Below, in pieces: positions 8,972-18,138 of a stretch of 64,000 nt of DNA. The position numbers and the translations under genes were made by a program. The notes beneath the pieces are model-generated. The model made no database searches. It saw only the letters and a program-made list of their open reading frames with translations, and was not told where the DNA came from. Location: assembly GCF_900156025.1 (NCBI RefSeq), contig NZ_FTMO01000003.1:1-64000 (forward strand). The letters are read 5' to 3'. Within the stretch, counting starts at the first letter, position 1. Every line of letters starts with the position of its first letter. Source of the stretch: Allobosea sp. TND4EK4 (GTDB lineage Bacteria; Pseudomonadota; Alphaproteobacteria; Rhizobiales; Beijerinckiaceae).

Positions 8972-11773
8972 TCACACCCAATTCAGCCGGTCGGTCACTG
9001 CCGCAGACAAAAACCCAGATTGACGTATCGCAGCAAGCGAATGGGCGTAGTTCGCCGTCATGACACGCCCGGCGAAATGCAAACCAAGGATCGGCAAACC
9101 GTCGGTGAAACGGAGAACGCCAGAACCTGAGCATCCCGCCAGCGTGGTCGCATCGTGGGTGATGATCCAGCCGCGGCCATCACCTTTTACCGTTCCTGCC
9201 GGTTGGTCGACGACCCCGGGGCTGAAATACTTGCGCCCATAATCCAGGCCGAAGATCATAGCCAGGCGCTGGCCAATCGTTTCGGCCGTCTCCTTGCCCG
9301 CCGGGTCGTCCAGTGCGGCGCGGTCCGGACGGGCCGGATAGCCGATTACAGCGATATCCTGGGAGAGCTTCGCCTCTTCCAAATCGTTGATCAGACCGAT
9401 CGGCTTTGGCAGATTGCCTGCTGCATTCTCGGTTTCGACATCCAGTATCACCATATCGAGATGAGCAAAATCGACAGTGTGGCCAATATGCGCCGGTCCG
9501 GCAGCGACGATCTCGCGCACCTTGAAGCGCTTTTCGTTGCCACGGCCGCGATCGTCAAAATTGATGCTGACACTGTCGCGTAAGAACCAGCGATCGACGC
9601 CATCAGCGCCGGCAACGACATCGGCAATGGCCTCGGCCACATGCCTGTTCGTGACCACGAGACCAGGACCGCTCACGAAGCCGGTACCGACATGCTCGCC
9701 ATTGAGGTCGATCCGGCCAACGATCGCACATACCGCCGGCAAGTAGGGCTCGGCGGCATAGAGCTGCGTCTGCCAGTCAGTTGTTTCTGCTTGAGCCTTG
9801 GAGATTGCGCCGCCGTTGATCTTGAAGGCGGGACGTCCCCTCAGCCTGACAAGGGCCTCGACGACGATGCGGCCCTCGGCCGACAACGCCGCCTCACCGC
9901 CGGTTACCAACGACCGAACAACACTTTCGGTTCTGTTGAGTACGTCGCGACGCGCGGCCGAAGCCTCTAGCGTCGTTCCGGATTCAACCTCGATCTGAGC
10001 CAGCGCGCGCTCGACGAGATCCTGCAGATCTCGCATGCCATTCCCCTCCAGACTGGCTCGCGCGCTTGCGAGCGTGCTCTCCTGACCCGGTTGCCTAGGA
10101 GCAATCATTGTTACGACTTGCCGCCGCGACGGGAAGGGGGGCGGTAAGGGCGACAGAAGATGCGGCGCAGTATTCGCGTAACTCACGCTGCGCTTCAAAA
10201 TCGACGGCGCGGCAGTGGCCAAGCCCGGTGACGGAATCGGGCGGGCTAGCGACTCCAGCAGCACCGAGCGTCCGGCATCGCCGCGGCGCCATGCGTCGGC
10301 CGCGAGAAAGGTGGCTTCGGCACCGAAACGCGCCCAATCCGTCCGTCCGTCGCCGCGTGTCTGCGCCTCGGCAAACACCTGGGCAACAGCCGCGGTTGGC
10401 GGTGTATCCGGGACCGATTCCGGCGCAATTGGCGTTTCCGATCCTTTCGGTATCTTGGTGAGGGTCAGACGCAGCAACGCGGCGGCATCGACGATACCAG
10501 CACCGTAAAGCCAGCTGTTCCACCGTAGCGGACGCCGCGCAGTGGTCGTAAGCGCCGAACGGAACAGCTCCTGCACGCTAACGCCGCGCCGCTTGGCCTC
10601 GGCTCGAATCTTGGCGCGACCAAAATGGGCGACCCATAGTGCCGCAACGCCGGCCGTCGTCGCGACGGCGAAAGACGTGCCCTGTCCGCCGCTAACAGTT
10701 CCGACACCCCCATCGAGCGGCGTCCGGCGGGCGACGTAGACGTTCTCGGAAGGGGCCGCGATCGTAACGCTCGGCCCCGCACTCGTCCCTTTCCATGGTT
10801 TGTCATTTGCATCGACACCGGCAACGCCGATGACCCGATCATCCGAAGCTGGGTAAACGACGAAGCCGACGCAATTTCCGGCGGCCGCCATGACGATCAG
10901 CCCCGCATCGACGGCAACCCCGACCGCTGCCGCGATGGAGCGTGAGTAGATGCCGCCGAGGCTCATCGTGATAATGTCGGCCTTCATTTTGACCGCATGC
11001 AGAATGGCAGCGGCCACTGGCGTGCCATCGAAGATCTTGACGTCCGTGGTACAGCGTATCGGTACTAGGCTGGCCGCCGGCGCCGAGCCGACCATTCCAC
11101 CTCCGGCGCGACTGATCACAACGCTGCCGGTCGCTGTGCCATGCCCAGGATTGGCGAATGCGGGATCGAGCGGATCGGTAGGATCCCTGTCACCACCGAT
11201 GATGTCGGTGGCGATGTCGAACCGAAGCGCCTCAGGGTCGAGGTCAGGGTGGCTGGCGACGCCGGTATCCGGCTGCGCGACAATAGCGCCCTTGCCCTTC
11301 TTTGGCGAGATCGCCCAAGCTTCGGTCGCTCGCACGGCCTTGACCGACCAATGTAGATCACCCGGCGCCGGCGCCTGAGACCAGCAAAAGGCATCCAGCG
11401 CAACAGATTCCGGTGCATTGCCGCGCAGGGCGCGGGCGTCGGGCTCGGCATAAAGCGTTGAACCGATATCCGGCGTGCATGACACGAGATCGAGTGCATC
11501 GACCAATGCATCGGCGATCCCAAAGAGTCTGTCAGGCGCGACCGTACGAGGTACGCCTGGAAACTGAAGCACGTGAAAGCTTGGCAGCAACGGACCTAGC
11601 GGCGTCAGGCTGAAACGACTCGCTCCGAGTAGCGATTCGATGTCTTTGCGAAGGTGAGCCGCCTTCAGGTAGTCCTTGAGTTCAAGCTCGAAGCGAACAA
11701 TGCCAGGCCGCAGAACCGGGTCATCGCTCTGAGACGCCTCCGATATCGCACGCAGAATGTCTAGACTAGCCAT
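8972..11773 (-). CDS. Double serine protease: subtilisin (S8) domain fused to trypsin-like domain
   Basis: This 933-aa protein carries two complete protease sites. The N-terminal third is a subtilase: Asp169 in VAQPDTGVASHPDL, His211 in NPGHGTATG, oxyanion Asn300 in AAAGN and Ser367 in GQGTSFAVA. A Pro-rich, partly helical linker spans about 440-670. The C-terminal domain is trypsin-like: His711 in VVTNRHVAEA, Asp773 in FAHLDMVILD and Ser882 in LAGCSGSGV. There is no signal peptide or membrane segment, so both proteases should work in the cytoplasm. It is the first gene of the four-gene operon. The two sites suggest a proteolytic cascade or self-activation; targets are unknown. Confidence 0.85.
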   Translation of the reverse strand: MASLDILRAISEASQSDDPVLRPGIVRFELELKDYLKAAHLRKDIESLLGASRFSLTPLGPLLPSFHVLQFPGVPRTVAPDRLFGIADALVDALDLVSCTPDIGSTLYAEPDARALRGNAPESVALDAFCWSQAPAPGDLHWSVKAVRATEAWAISPKKGKGAIVAQPDTGVASHPDLDPEALRFDIATDIIGGDRDPTDPLDPAFANPGHGTATGSVVISRAGGGMVGSAPAASLVPIRCTTDVKIFDGTPVAAAILHAVKMKADIITMSLGGIYSRSIAAAVGVAVDAGLIVMAAAGNCVGFVVYPASDDRVIGVAGVDANDKPWKGTSAGPSVTIAAPSENVYVARRTPLDGGVGTVSGGQGTSFAVATTAGVAALWVAHFGRAKIRAEAKRRGVSVQELFRSALTTTARRPLRWNSWLYGAGIVDAAALLRLTLTKIPKGSETPIAPESVPDTPPTAAVAQVFAEAQTRGDGRTDWARFGAEATFLAADAWRRGDAGRSVLLESLARPIPSPGLATAAPSILKRSVSYANTAPHLLSPLPPPFPSRRQVVTMIAPRQPGQESTLASARASLEGNGMRDLQDLVERALAQIEVESGTTLEASAARRDVLNRTESVVRSLVTGGEAALSAEGRIVVEALVRLRGRPAFKINGGAISKAQAETTDWQTQLYAAEPYLPAVCAIVGRIDLNGEHVGTGFVSGPGLVVTNRHVAEAIADVVAGADGVDRWFLRDSVSINFDDRGRGNEKRFKVREIVAAGPAHIGHTVDFAHLDMVILDVETENAAGNLPKPIGLINDLEEAKLSQDIAVIGYPARPDRAALDDPAGKETAETIGQRLAMIFGLDYGRKYFSPGVVDQPAGTVKGDGRGWIITHDATTLAGCSGSGVLRFTDGLPILGLHFAGRVMTANYAHSLAAIRQSGFLSAAVTDRLNWV

Positions 11774-12202
11774 GTTCGCCCCCCCCGACGTCCCAGACCA
11801 TACTACTTTAAGGCGCTTCTGTTGAGAACGCTCAACCCGTCGCGGGCATTACGCGGAGGAAGCGCGTGAACGCTGCCTTCCGGGGATCATGGTCTAGGGC
11901 GTAGGCGGCTGCCCGATGCGTGGGAGAAAGTGGAGGCTTGGCGAAGGGAGTACAACGAGCTACGACCTCATAGTGCGATCGGGAATAAACCTCCGATATC
12001 GCTCCTCAATCGGCCACCGGCATGCAGCCCACGGTGACCGTTTCACCCCCTGGAAGCGGCCAGCAGGCCGGTCCAGCATCGGGGGCAGGCTCATAACCGC
12101 CGGAAACGAACTCAGCGCTGGATAGAAACTGGGGACAACGTCACAAGCTCCCGGGATCTGGACAATCCGATCAGCGCACAGTTCTGACATCCCGCAGCAG
12201 CC
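11774..12202 (+). other. Intergenic region between divergent protease operon and methylase gene
   Basis: These 429 bp separate two divergently transcribed units, so promoters for both the protease operon and the methyltransferase should lie here. I see no convincing conserved gene, tRNA or strong hairpin. A 76-codon minus-strand reading frame (11960-12190) shows no recognisable family. Confidence 0.5.
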
Positions 12203-13810
12203 ATGGGATCAGCTCTAATTTGCGCTCTTGAGGAAACGGCATCCACTTGCCAGAGCGATGTTGCCAACCGAAATCGTTCCCATTATGTTCCCTTACGCGA
12301 GATTGCGGAACGGTCCCATCTGACTAAGGTGAATGCGATGGTGGGCAGATATCCGGAATATTCCCAGAAGCGATCAGGCGCGTTTTTTACTCCTCACGAT
12401 GTGAGCGAGGCGCTTGTTGCATGGGCATGCCGCAAGCCCGCTGACCGCATGATTGATCCCTCATGCGGCGACGGCCAGTTTCTGGCACTTCACCGCAATA
12501 GCGTCGGCATCGAACAGAATCCTGTTTCGGCGCATCGCGCGATCGAACGCGCACCTGGGGCGCTCGTACATGAGGGCGACTTTTTCACATGGGCGGTTGA
12601 AACCCGTGAGCGCTTCGAATGCGCCGCGGGCAATCCCCCCTTCATTCGCTATCAAACCTTCAAAAACGAGATGCGGCGTCGGGCGCTGGATCTGTGTCTT
12701 GATCTCGGCGTCCACTTCAACGGACTGACCTCGTCCTGGGCGCCGTTCCTGGTTGCGACCGCCGGCTTATTGAAACGCGGTGGCCGCATGGCTTTCGTCG
12801 TGCCGGCCGAGATCGGCCACGCGCCTTATGCCGCGCCACTGCTCGACTATCTCGTGGCCTCATTCTCGACGGTGCATATCATTGCCGTACGCAAGAAGCT
12901 GTTTCCGACGCTCTCGGAAGATTGCTGGTTGCTCTATACGGAGGGCTTCGGCGGCAAAGCCAACTCAATCGACTTCACGGTGCTCGAAGAATTTGTGCCA
13001 CAGAAAGCACCGCCCAAATCGGTCATGAAGATCGATCTTGGGGAATGGCGGACGGTTTGGAACCGGCGCCTGCGCCCCTACTTGCTGCCGGCATCGGTGC
13101 GCCACCTATACGCTGCAGCGCTGGCTGATCCTGGCACGCGTCGGCTCGCGGATTTCGCGGCGGTTGGGATCGGATACGTCAGCGGCCATAACGACTTCTT
13201 CCACCTGAAGCCCTCCGATGCGAAGCGGCTGCGCATTCCACCTACTTTCCTGCAGCCGTCGCTCCGCAACGGCCGGGTGATGCCGGAGAAGGAGATCACC
13301 AAGGCGACCGTGGAAAAATGGAAGCAGAGCGACGATCCAATCCTGCTGCTCCGGCTGGAGCGCGATCAGGAGCTTCCGGCTGCGGTACGCAACTATCTCG
13401 ACAGCAGCGCCGGCCACGAGGCGAGGCAAGGGTACAAATGCCGCAATCGCGCACCTTGGTACGCTGTGCCTGACGTCCAGATCCCCGACTTCATCATGAG
13501 CTACATGTCGGGGCGCAACGTGAACCTTGTCAGGAACGCTGCCGGCGTGACCTGCACAAACAGCGTCCATTCGATTCGCATCCGCGATCGCGCGTTGGCG
13601 AGCAAGCTGCTGCCGGAATGGTCGTCGTCCTTCGTCAGACTGAGCTGCGAGCTTGAGGGCCATGCGCTGGGAGGCGGGATGTTGAAGCTCGAGCCCCGCG
13701 AGGCTGGGCGGGTTGTCTTCCCGTCGAAGGCCACTATTCAGATGGCCGATGGCGACGAGCTTGAGGACGCAATCGGATCGCTCCAGCGTTGGCGCCATTA
13801 TGCCGACTGA
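12203..13810 (+). CDS. N6-adenine DNA methyltransferase of a type II-like restriction-modification system
   Basis: This 535-aa protein has GAFFTPHDVSEALV at 59-72, the SAM-binding motif DPSCGDGQF at 85-93 and the catalytic motif IV NPPF at 144-147. These order and identify it as a gamma-class adenine methylase of the Eco57I/TaqI type. The C-terminal 350 residues should hold the target recognition region. It probably methylates adenine in a specific site to protect host DNA. The gene 114 bp downstream on the same strand looks like the partner endonuclease. The chosen ATG leaves about 50 residues before the conserved core, so a start some codons later is possible. Confidence 0.85.
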   Translation: MGSALICALEETASTCQSDVANRNRSHYVPLREIAERSHLTKVNAMVGRYPEYSQKRSGAFFTPHDVSEALVAWACRKPADRMIDPSCGDGQFLALHRNSVGIEQNPVSAHRAIERAPGALVHEGDFFTWAVETRERFECAAGNPPFIRYQTFKNEMRRRALDLCLDLGVHFNGLTSSWAPFLVATAGLLKRGGRMAFVVPAEIGHAPYAAPLLDYLVASFSTVHIIAVRKKLFPTLSEDCWLLYTEGFGGKANSIDFTVLEEFVPQKAPPKSVMKIDLGEWRTVWNRRLRPYLLPASVRHLYAAALADPGTRRLADFAAVGIGYVSGHNDFFHLKPSDAKRLRIPPTFLQPSLRNGRVMPEKEITKATVEKWKQSDDPILLLRLERDQELPAAVRNYLDSSAGHEARQGYKCRNRAPWYAVPDVQIPDFIMSYMSGRNVNLVRNAAGVTCTNSVHSIRIRDRALASKLLPEWSSSFVRLSCELEGHALGGGMLKLEPREAGRVVFPSKATIQMADGDELEDAIGSLQRWRHYAD

Positions 13811-13924
13811 TTCGGCGGGCTGCTCGTCTATCTGCGCTAGCGCAGATACTTACAAACCAGCAGAACAACGGCATGCAGCAAACTCGACCTACGTTTGCTT
13901 ATCGTTCTAACGTGAGACCAGCCG

Positions 13925-14950
13925 GTGGCCAGCAAACAATCAGCGAAAAGCGAAGCGTGGCGCCTGTTCGACTATATCGTCGCCCAGGCGGCCCCTGGGG
14001 GGGTACACAGCAACCCTTGGATTAAAGGTCTGGACGGTCAGCTCCGTTTTGAACCGGATCACCACACGCTCGAGCAGTTGCTTGGTGTTCCGCTTCTCCT
14101 CAAGGCAGGAACGCAGTCAGGGGTTCCGGCGCTCGCCCTCGATGTATGGCTCAGCTACGAGCTGCGTCGGGCAGGTTTCCGATCTGATCAGGTCTGGCCG
14201 AAGCCAACCCATCCGCGCGTTCTTCCTGCCGCTATTGCCGCCTTGGTGAACTCCCTTCCCGGCAAGCTTCGAGCTGAGGTTGAGGAGCGAATCCTTAGAA
14301 GCTCGTCCATATCTGGAGCTACGTCGTCGTCAGCGGCTATTCTTGGCAAGAATTACCTGAAGCAGGTCGATGTCATCATGACGGACTGGGCAACTGGCCC
14401 AGAATTGCTTGTTTCCACCAAGCGCATGGACTCCTCCTACGGCAAAAACGCACCGAACAGGGTCGAAGAGTCCTATGGCGACGCCAAGAACCTTCGACTG
14501 CGCCATCCGCTCGCGGCGCTTGGCTTTGTTTTTGGGCTTCGCTCGGACATTCTGCAGAAAGAACCCAAAGCAGCGGAATGGTTGTGCGACTTGCTCGTCA
14601 AGCTCGGGCAGGAGGACGATGCATATCACGCCACCTGTCTTGTTTTGATGGAATACGCCGACGACGCCGTGCTGCCAGACGCGGATGCCGAGCCGCCACC
14701 AGAGGGCATTTTGGAACCGGGGCCAGACCCTGAGGGCGAGGCGGAAGAACTGCCTGCACCAATCCCGGCGGGCGCGGTCGAGGAAGTGATCAAGCGCCTG
14801 CCAACGGTAACAATTCTGACCGATCGCACTCCGGCCGAGCTTTCCCCTGGTCGCTTTCTTGCTGCGATGGTGTCACGCGTTCTGGGTGCAACGCCCGTTA
14901 ACATGCACGAAGAGGCGAGACGCCGACGTGCTTCAGCGCTCCGCAAATGA
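13925..14950 (+). CDS. Probable type II restriction endonuclease, partner of the upstream methylase
   Basis: This 341-aa protein has no family I can name with certainty. The stretch KQVDVIMTDWATGPELLVSTK (split here as Asp149 and Glu160 to Lys166) resembles the metal-binding strand of PD-(D/E)XK nucleases. Further conserved-looking basic residues follow in NRVEESYGDAKNLRLRHPLA. The C-terminus has a Pro/Glu-rich linker (about 250-285) and a small helical end. It follows an adenine methylase on the same strand, the usual layout of a restriction-modification pair. Translation probably starts at GTG 13925. The nuclease assignment rests on context plus the short motif. Confidence 0.6.
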   Translation: MASKQSAKSEAWRLFDYIVAQAAPGGVHSNPWIKGLDGQLRFEPDHHTLEQLLGVPLLLKAGTQSGVPALALDVWLSYELRRAGFRSDQVWPKPTHPRVLPAAIAALVNSLPGKLRAEVEERILRSSSISGATSSSAAILGKNYLKQVDVIMTDWATGPELLVSTKRMDSSYGKNAPNRVEESYGDAKNLRLRHPLAALGFVFGLRSDILQKEPKAAEWLCDLLVKLGQEDDAYHATCLVLMEYADDAVLPDADAEPPPEGILEPGPDPEGEAEELPAPIPAGAVEEVIKRLPTVTILTDRTPAELSPGRFLAAMVSRVLGATPVNMHEEARRRRASALRK

Positions 14951-15424
14951 ATGCCAAGGCGTCATAGTCCGGGGTAGGTGGGCCTTATGATTGGGTGACC
15001 ATTTGTGCCAAAGGACTAAGCCGCTCTGGCGGCAGGGGCGGAGCATGTCTGTGGCGCTGCGGATAATGAGGTAGCGACGGCCATGCCATCTACAGCAAAG
15101 AAGCTAAGCCGCTTCTCGACAAGGCCCGTGTCGAAGAAGATGACGGCGTTGTCGCGCTGGGCAAGGGTACCGAGGCCTTGCTCGCACCAGCGCGGACGCG
15201 GCAAGGGGCGCGTGAGCCTGAGGTCCGCATACTCGCGTAGTCCCGGTAATCCTCGGCCAAGGATCCGCCGTTCCACTTCCCCAACCAATCAAGTGAGCAA
15301 GGCCCGGCGAGTCGTTCTTGGCGGGGCGAGACGCGCCATATGCGGACGTTGGCGTTCTGCCGGAAAGCGGACGCCACAACCATCCGTCACAAGCGGTTAT
15401 AGAAGCCGACCGCCAGTTCCGCCT
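14951..15424 (+). other. Gene-poor stretch with no supported gene
   Basis: These 474 bp lie between two convergent units (the restriction gene and the ABC-transporter ATPase gene). A 90-codon minus-strand frame at 15016-15288 has no recognisable motif and no convincing ribosome binding site, so I do not call it. The stretch contains one copy of a dispersed repeat (15334-15376). It looks like a junction between separately acquired segments. Confidence 0.5.
15334..15376 (+). repeat. Dispersed intergenic repeat, copy A
   Basis: The approximate pattern is GCGCCATNTGCGGACNTTG, about 12 variable bases, then CCGGAAAGCGGACG. Similar copies occur at 20581, 26095 (degenerate), 26724 and 31603 (3' half). 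All are intergenic. Copy A has both halves well preserved. Confidence 0.65.
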
Positions 15425-16207
15425 TCAATACTTGATCACCCCGAAACGCCGGAAGGCGTCGTGGATGCGGTCGGCATAGTGGTTAAAGCTCGGATAGTCG
15501 CCGAGATGGGCCGGGCGCGGTCGCGGCAGATCGATCGCAATCTCATCGACGATCCGGCCGGGCGTCGGCGACATCACCAGAACCCGATCCGAAAGCCCGA
15601 TCGCCTCTTCGATCGAGTGGGTGATGAATACCACCGTTTTGGCTTGCTCCATCCAGAGCAGTTCGAGATCGTGCCGGATCTGGGTGCGGGTGATGGCGTC
15701 GAGCGCGCCGAAGGGCTCGTCCATCATCAGCACGGCGGGGTTGTGAATCAACGCGCGGGTGATCGAGACGCGCTGGCGCATGCCGCCGGAGAGCTGCTTC
15801 GGGTAGCGGTCTACCGCATGCGAGATGCCGAGCTTGGCGAAGAGGTCGAGCGCCCGCTCGCGCGCCGGCCCCAGCGGCAGGCCGCGGATCTCCGCCTGCA
15901 GCAACACGTTTTCCATCGCCGTGCGAAATTCGAGCAGAAGGTGATCCTGGAAGACGATGCCGATATCGGTTAGGGGCGAGGTCAGCTTCTGGCCGTTCAC
16001 AACGAGCTCGCCTTGGCTGACAGGGATCAGCCCGGCTGCCATCAGCATGAAGGTGCTCTTGCCGCAGCCCGACGGGCCGATCAGGCTGACGAACTCGCCG
16101 CTGCGGATGTTGAGTGTCAGCCCATCGACAGCGGTGAAGCTGCCGAAGGTCTTGATGATGCCGCGCCCTTCGATCGAGGCGGCGGCGTGGGTGGCTGCGG
16201 CGTTCAT
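15425..16207 (-). CDS. ABC transporter ATP-binding protein, nitrate/sulfonate/taurine type
   Basis: This 260-aa ATPase powers import through the permease encoded upstream. It has Walker A GPSGCGKST (about residue 45), the Q-loop region GIVFQDHLLLE, the ABC signature LSGGMRQRVS, Walker B VLMMDEPFGALD and the switch His in FITHSIEEA. These place it in the SsuB/TauB/ThiZ-like group. It is the last gene of the IclR-permease-binding-protein-ATPase series, 74 bp after the binding-protein gene. The palindromic repeat in that gap may fold in the mRNA. The substrate is not known; aromatic, sulfonate or pyrimidine-like compounds are all used by this family. Confidence 0.92.
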   Translation of the reverse strand: MNAAATHAAASIEGRGIIKTFGSFTAVDGLTLNIRSGEFVSLIGPSGCGKSTFMLMAAGLIPVSQGELVVNGQKLTSPLTDIGIVFQDHLLLEFRTAMENVLLQAEIRGLPLGPARERALDLFAKLGISHAVDRYPKQLSGGMRQRVSITRALIHNPAVLMMDEPFGALDAITRTQIRHDLELLWMEQAKTVVFITHSIEEAIGLSDRVLVMSPTPGRIVDEIAIDLPRPRPAHLGDYPSFNHYADRIHDAFRRFGVIKY

Positions 16208-16229
16208 GCTCGTGTCTCGATCAATCCGA

Positions 16230-16269
16230 CGTCATCCCGGATCTCCGCTTCGCTTCGTCCGGGATGACG
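16230..16269. repeat. REP-like palindrome inside the ABC operon
   Basis: Two perfect 12-bp arms, CGTCATCCCGGA (16230-16241) and TCCGGGATGACG (16258-16269), flank a 16-nt loop. The same TCCGGGATGAC arm recurs at 51515-51525 in the chromosomal backbone. That suggests a dispersed palindromic family of the host genome. In the transcript it could stabilise the upstream message or trim expression of the ATPase gene. Confidence 0.75.
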
Positions 16270-16281
16270 AGAGTTGGCTTG

Positions 16282-17274
16282 TCAGGGGCAGGACGGCGCC
16301 GAGGCGGGCAGCAGTTCCGCCGTGTAGTAGTCGGTGATCGGCTTGTCCTTGGGCAGGCCGAGATACTGGGTCAGCAGTTCGAAGCTCTTGGTCCAGTTCG
16401 CGTCGGGCACCTTGCCGAGCGCGGTCGCACCCGGCGCGCAGAGCAGCTTGTTGACCACGTCGAACTGGGCGAGAACCTGCGCCTTCTTCACCGAGGGGAA
16501 CTGCGCGACGACCGCGTCAGCGGCCGCGTCCGGGCTCTTCCGGGCCGCGTCCCAGCCCTGCAGGCTGGCCTCGACGAACTTCCTGTAGAGGTCGGCATCG
16601 GCCTTGATCCTGTCGTCGCGGGCGATAATCGAAAGCCCCACCGTCGGCACGCCGACATCGCGATAGAAGATGTCGCGCACCTTGAAGCCACGCTCGCGGA
16701 TCTGGACGGAGTGGAAATCAGCGCCGCCCAGGATGGCGTCGACCTTCTTCTCCAGCAGCGCCCCGACAAAGGCGCCGGGATCGATATTGATGATGTCGAG
16801 CTTACTCTTGTCGATCTGGTTGCTGGCGAGGATGGCGTCGAGCAGGGTGGTCTGCGCCGTGCCGGGCTGCACCGCGACCTTCTTGCCGACGAGGTCCTTC
16901 GGCGAGGCGATGCCGCTTTCCTCCAGCGCGATGATGGCGAAGCCGTTGGTCTGCAACACCGGCGCGATGATCTTCACCGGTGCGCCCTTGGTGCGCAATT
17001 GCATGGCGGCGGGTGCGTCGGCGAAGCCGATATCGGTCTGGCCGGTCGCGACCATCTGCGCCGTGGTGCCGGAGCCCTTGCCCTCCTCGATGGTCAGGTC
17101 GATGCCGGCCTTCTGGTAGAGCCCCATCTGCTTGGCCATCATGAAGCCGGCATTGGGCGCGGCGGCGAGGAAGTTGAGCGTGATCTTCATCGGCTTGCCG
17201 GCGCTCTGCGCGAGGGCGCCGGAGGCGCTGAGCGCAATGGCCGCGACGGTGCCGATCAGCATGCGTCTGTTCAT
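16282..17274 (-). CDS. ABC transporter substrate-binding protein, NMT1/SsuA family
   Basis: This 330-aa periplasmic protein would capture the substrate for the transporter. It has an N-terminal signal peptide with cleavage likely after ASGALAQ (about residue 23), then the NMT1/THI5-like fold (LNFLAAAPNAGFMMAKQMGLY; GTTAQMVATGQTDIGFADA; VAVQPGTAQTTLLDAIL). It lies 51 bp after the permease gene in the same operon. The family binds nitrogen- or sulfur-containing small organics, thiamine precursors or aromatic acids; the sequence does not choose between them. Confidence 0.9.
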   Translation of the reverse strand: MNRRMLIGTVAAIALSASGALAQSAGKPMKITLNFLAAAPNAGFMMAKQMGLYQKAGIDLTIEEGKGSGTTAQMVATGQTDIGFADAPAAMQLRTKGAPVKIIAPVLQTNGFAIIALEESGIASPKDLVGKKVAVQPGTAQTTLLDAILASNQIDKSKLDIINIDPGAFVGALLEKKVDAILGGADFHSVQIRERGFKVRDIFYRDVGVPTVGLSIIARDDRIKADADLYRKFVEASLQGWDAARKSPDAAADAVVAQFPSVKKAQVLAQFDVVNKLLCAPGATALGKVPDANWTKSFELLTQYLGLPKDKPITDYYTAELLPASAPSCP

Positions 17275-17325
17275 CTGGTTTCCTCCCTTGAGCCGGTTCG
17301 TCCGGCTTATTGGTGTGGTCTGGAT

Positions 17326-18138
17326 TCAGCCCTTGCGTTGCCAGGGCATCAGCACGATTTCGAGGCCGTCGACGACGTAGCTGAATAGGATGCCAACGAC
17401 GCTCAGCGCCACCAGGCAGGCGAAGATCAGCGGCATGTCGAGGAAGCTCGTGCCGCGCAGCAAGAGATACCCGAGCCCCGCATTGGCGCCGACGAACTCG
17501 CCGACGATGGCGCCGGTCGCGGCGAAGACGGCGGAGACCTTCAACCCCGAGAAGATATAGGTCAGCGCTGCCGGCACGCGGACATAGCGGAAGGTCTGCC
17601 AGGCGGAAGCGCCCATCGAACGGGTGAGATAGAGCACGCGTTCATCCAGCGCGCGGAAGCCGGTCATGCTCGCGACCAGCGTCGGGAAGAAGCAGAGCAG
17701 GAAGGTCAGCAGCACCTTCGGGAACAGGCCGAAGCCGAACCAGACGACGAAGAGCGGCGCGATCGCGATCTTCGGCACGAGCTGAAAGAAGACGATGACC
17801 GGATAGATCGCCTTTTCCAGAATCCGCACGGAGACGATGACATAGCCGAGCGGGATCGAGATCACCGCGGCCATCAGGAAGCCGAGGACGATCTCGTTGC
17901 CCGTCACCAGCGTGTGCCGGAATATCTCGCCTCGGTCGGTCCAGAGCCGCTCGAAGAAGGCGCTCGGCACCGGCAGGATGTATTCCGGAATGCGCGCGAG
18001 CGGCACCAGCCACTCCCAGGCGGCGAGCAGCACGGCAAAGCTCATCAGTGGCCAGGCGATGGCGGAGCCCCAGTCCTGGAGCCTGCTGCGCCCGCTATCT
18101 GCTGCGGCGGGAGAGGCGTTGGCGGCACTGTCGCTCAT
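17326..18138 (-). CDS. ABC transporter permease, SsuC/TauC family
   Basis: This 270-aa membrane protein forms the channel of the importer. Several hydrophobic helices are visible (WPLMSFAVLLAAWEWL; VLLTFLLCFFPTLVASM; VFAATGAIVGEFVGA; VALSVVGILFSYVV). The EAA-type cytoplasmic loop is in the stretch DERVLYLTRSMGASAWQTF. Its start overlaps the end of the IclR gene by 4 bp (ATGA), so regulator and permease are translationally coupled. Confidence 0.9.
   Translation of the reverse strand: MSDSAANASPAAADSGRSRLQDWGSAIAWPLMSFAVLLAAWEWLVPLARIPEYILPVPSAFFERLWTDRGEIFRHTLVTGNEIVLGFLMAAVISIPLGYVIVSVRILEKAIYPVIVFFQLVPKIAIAPLFVVWFGFGLFPKVLLTFLLCFFPTLVASMTGFRALDERVLYLTRSMGASAWQTFRYVRVPAALTYIFSGLKVSAVFAATGAIVGEFVGANAGLGYLLLRGTSFLDMPLIFACLVALSVVGILFSYVVDGLEIVLMPWQRKG

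Noticed and set aside
15016-15288. 90-codon minus-strand frame
   Set aside because: No recognisable domain, no ribosome binding site and no operon context.
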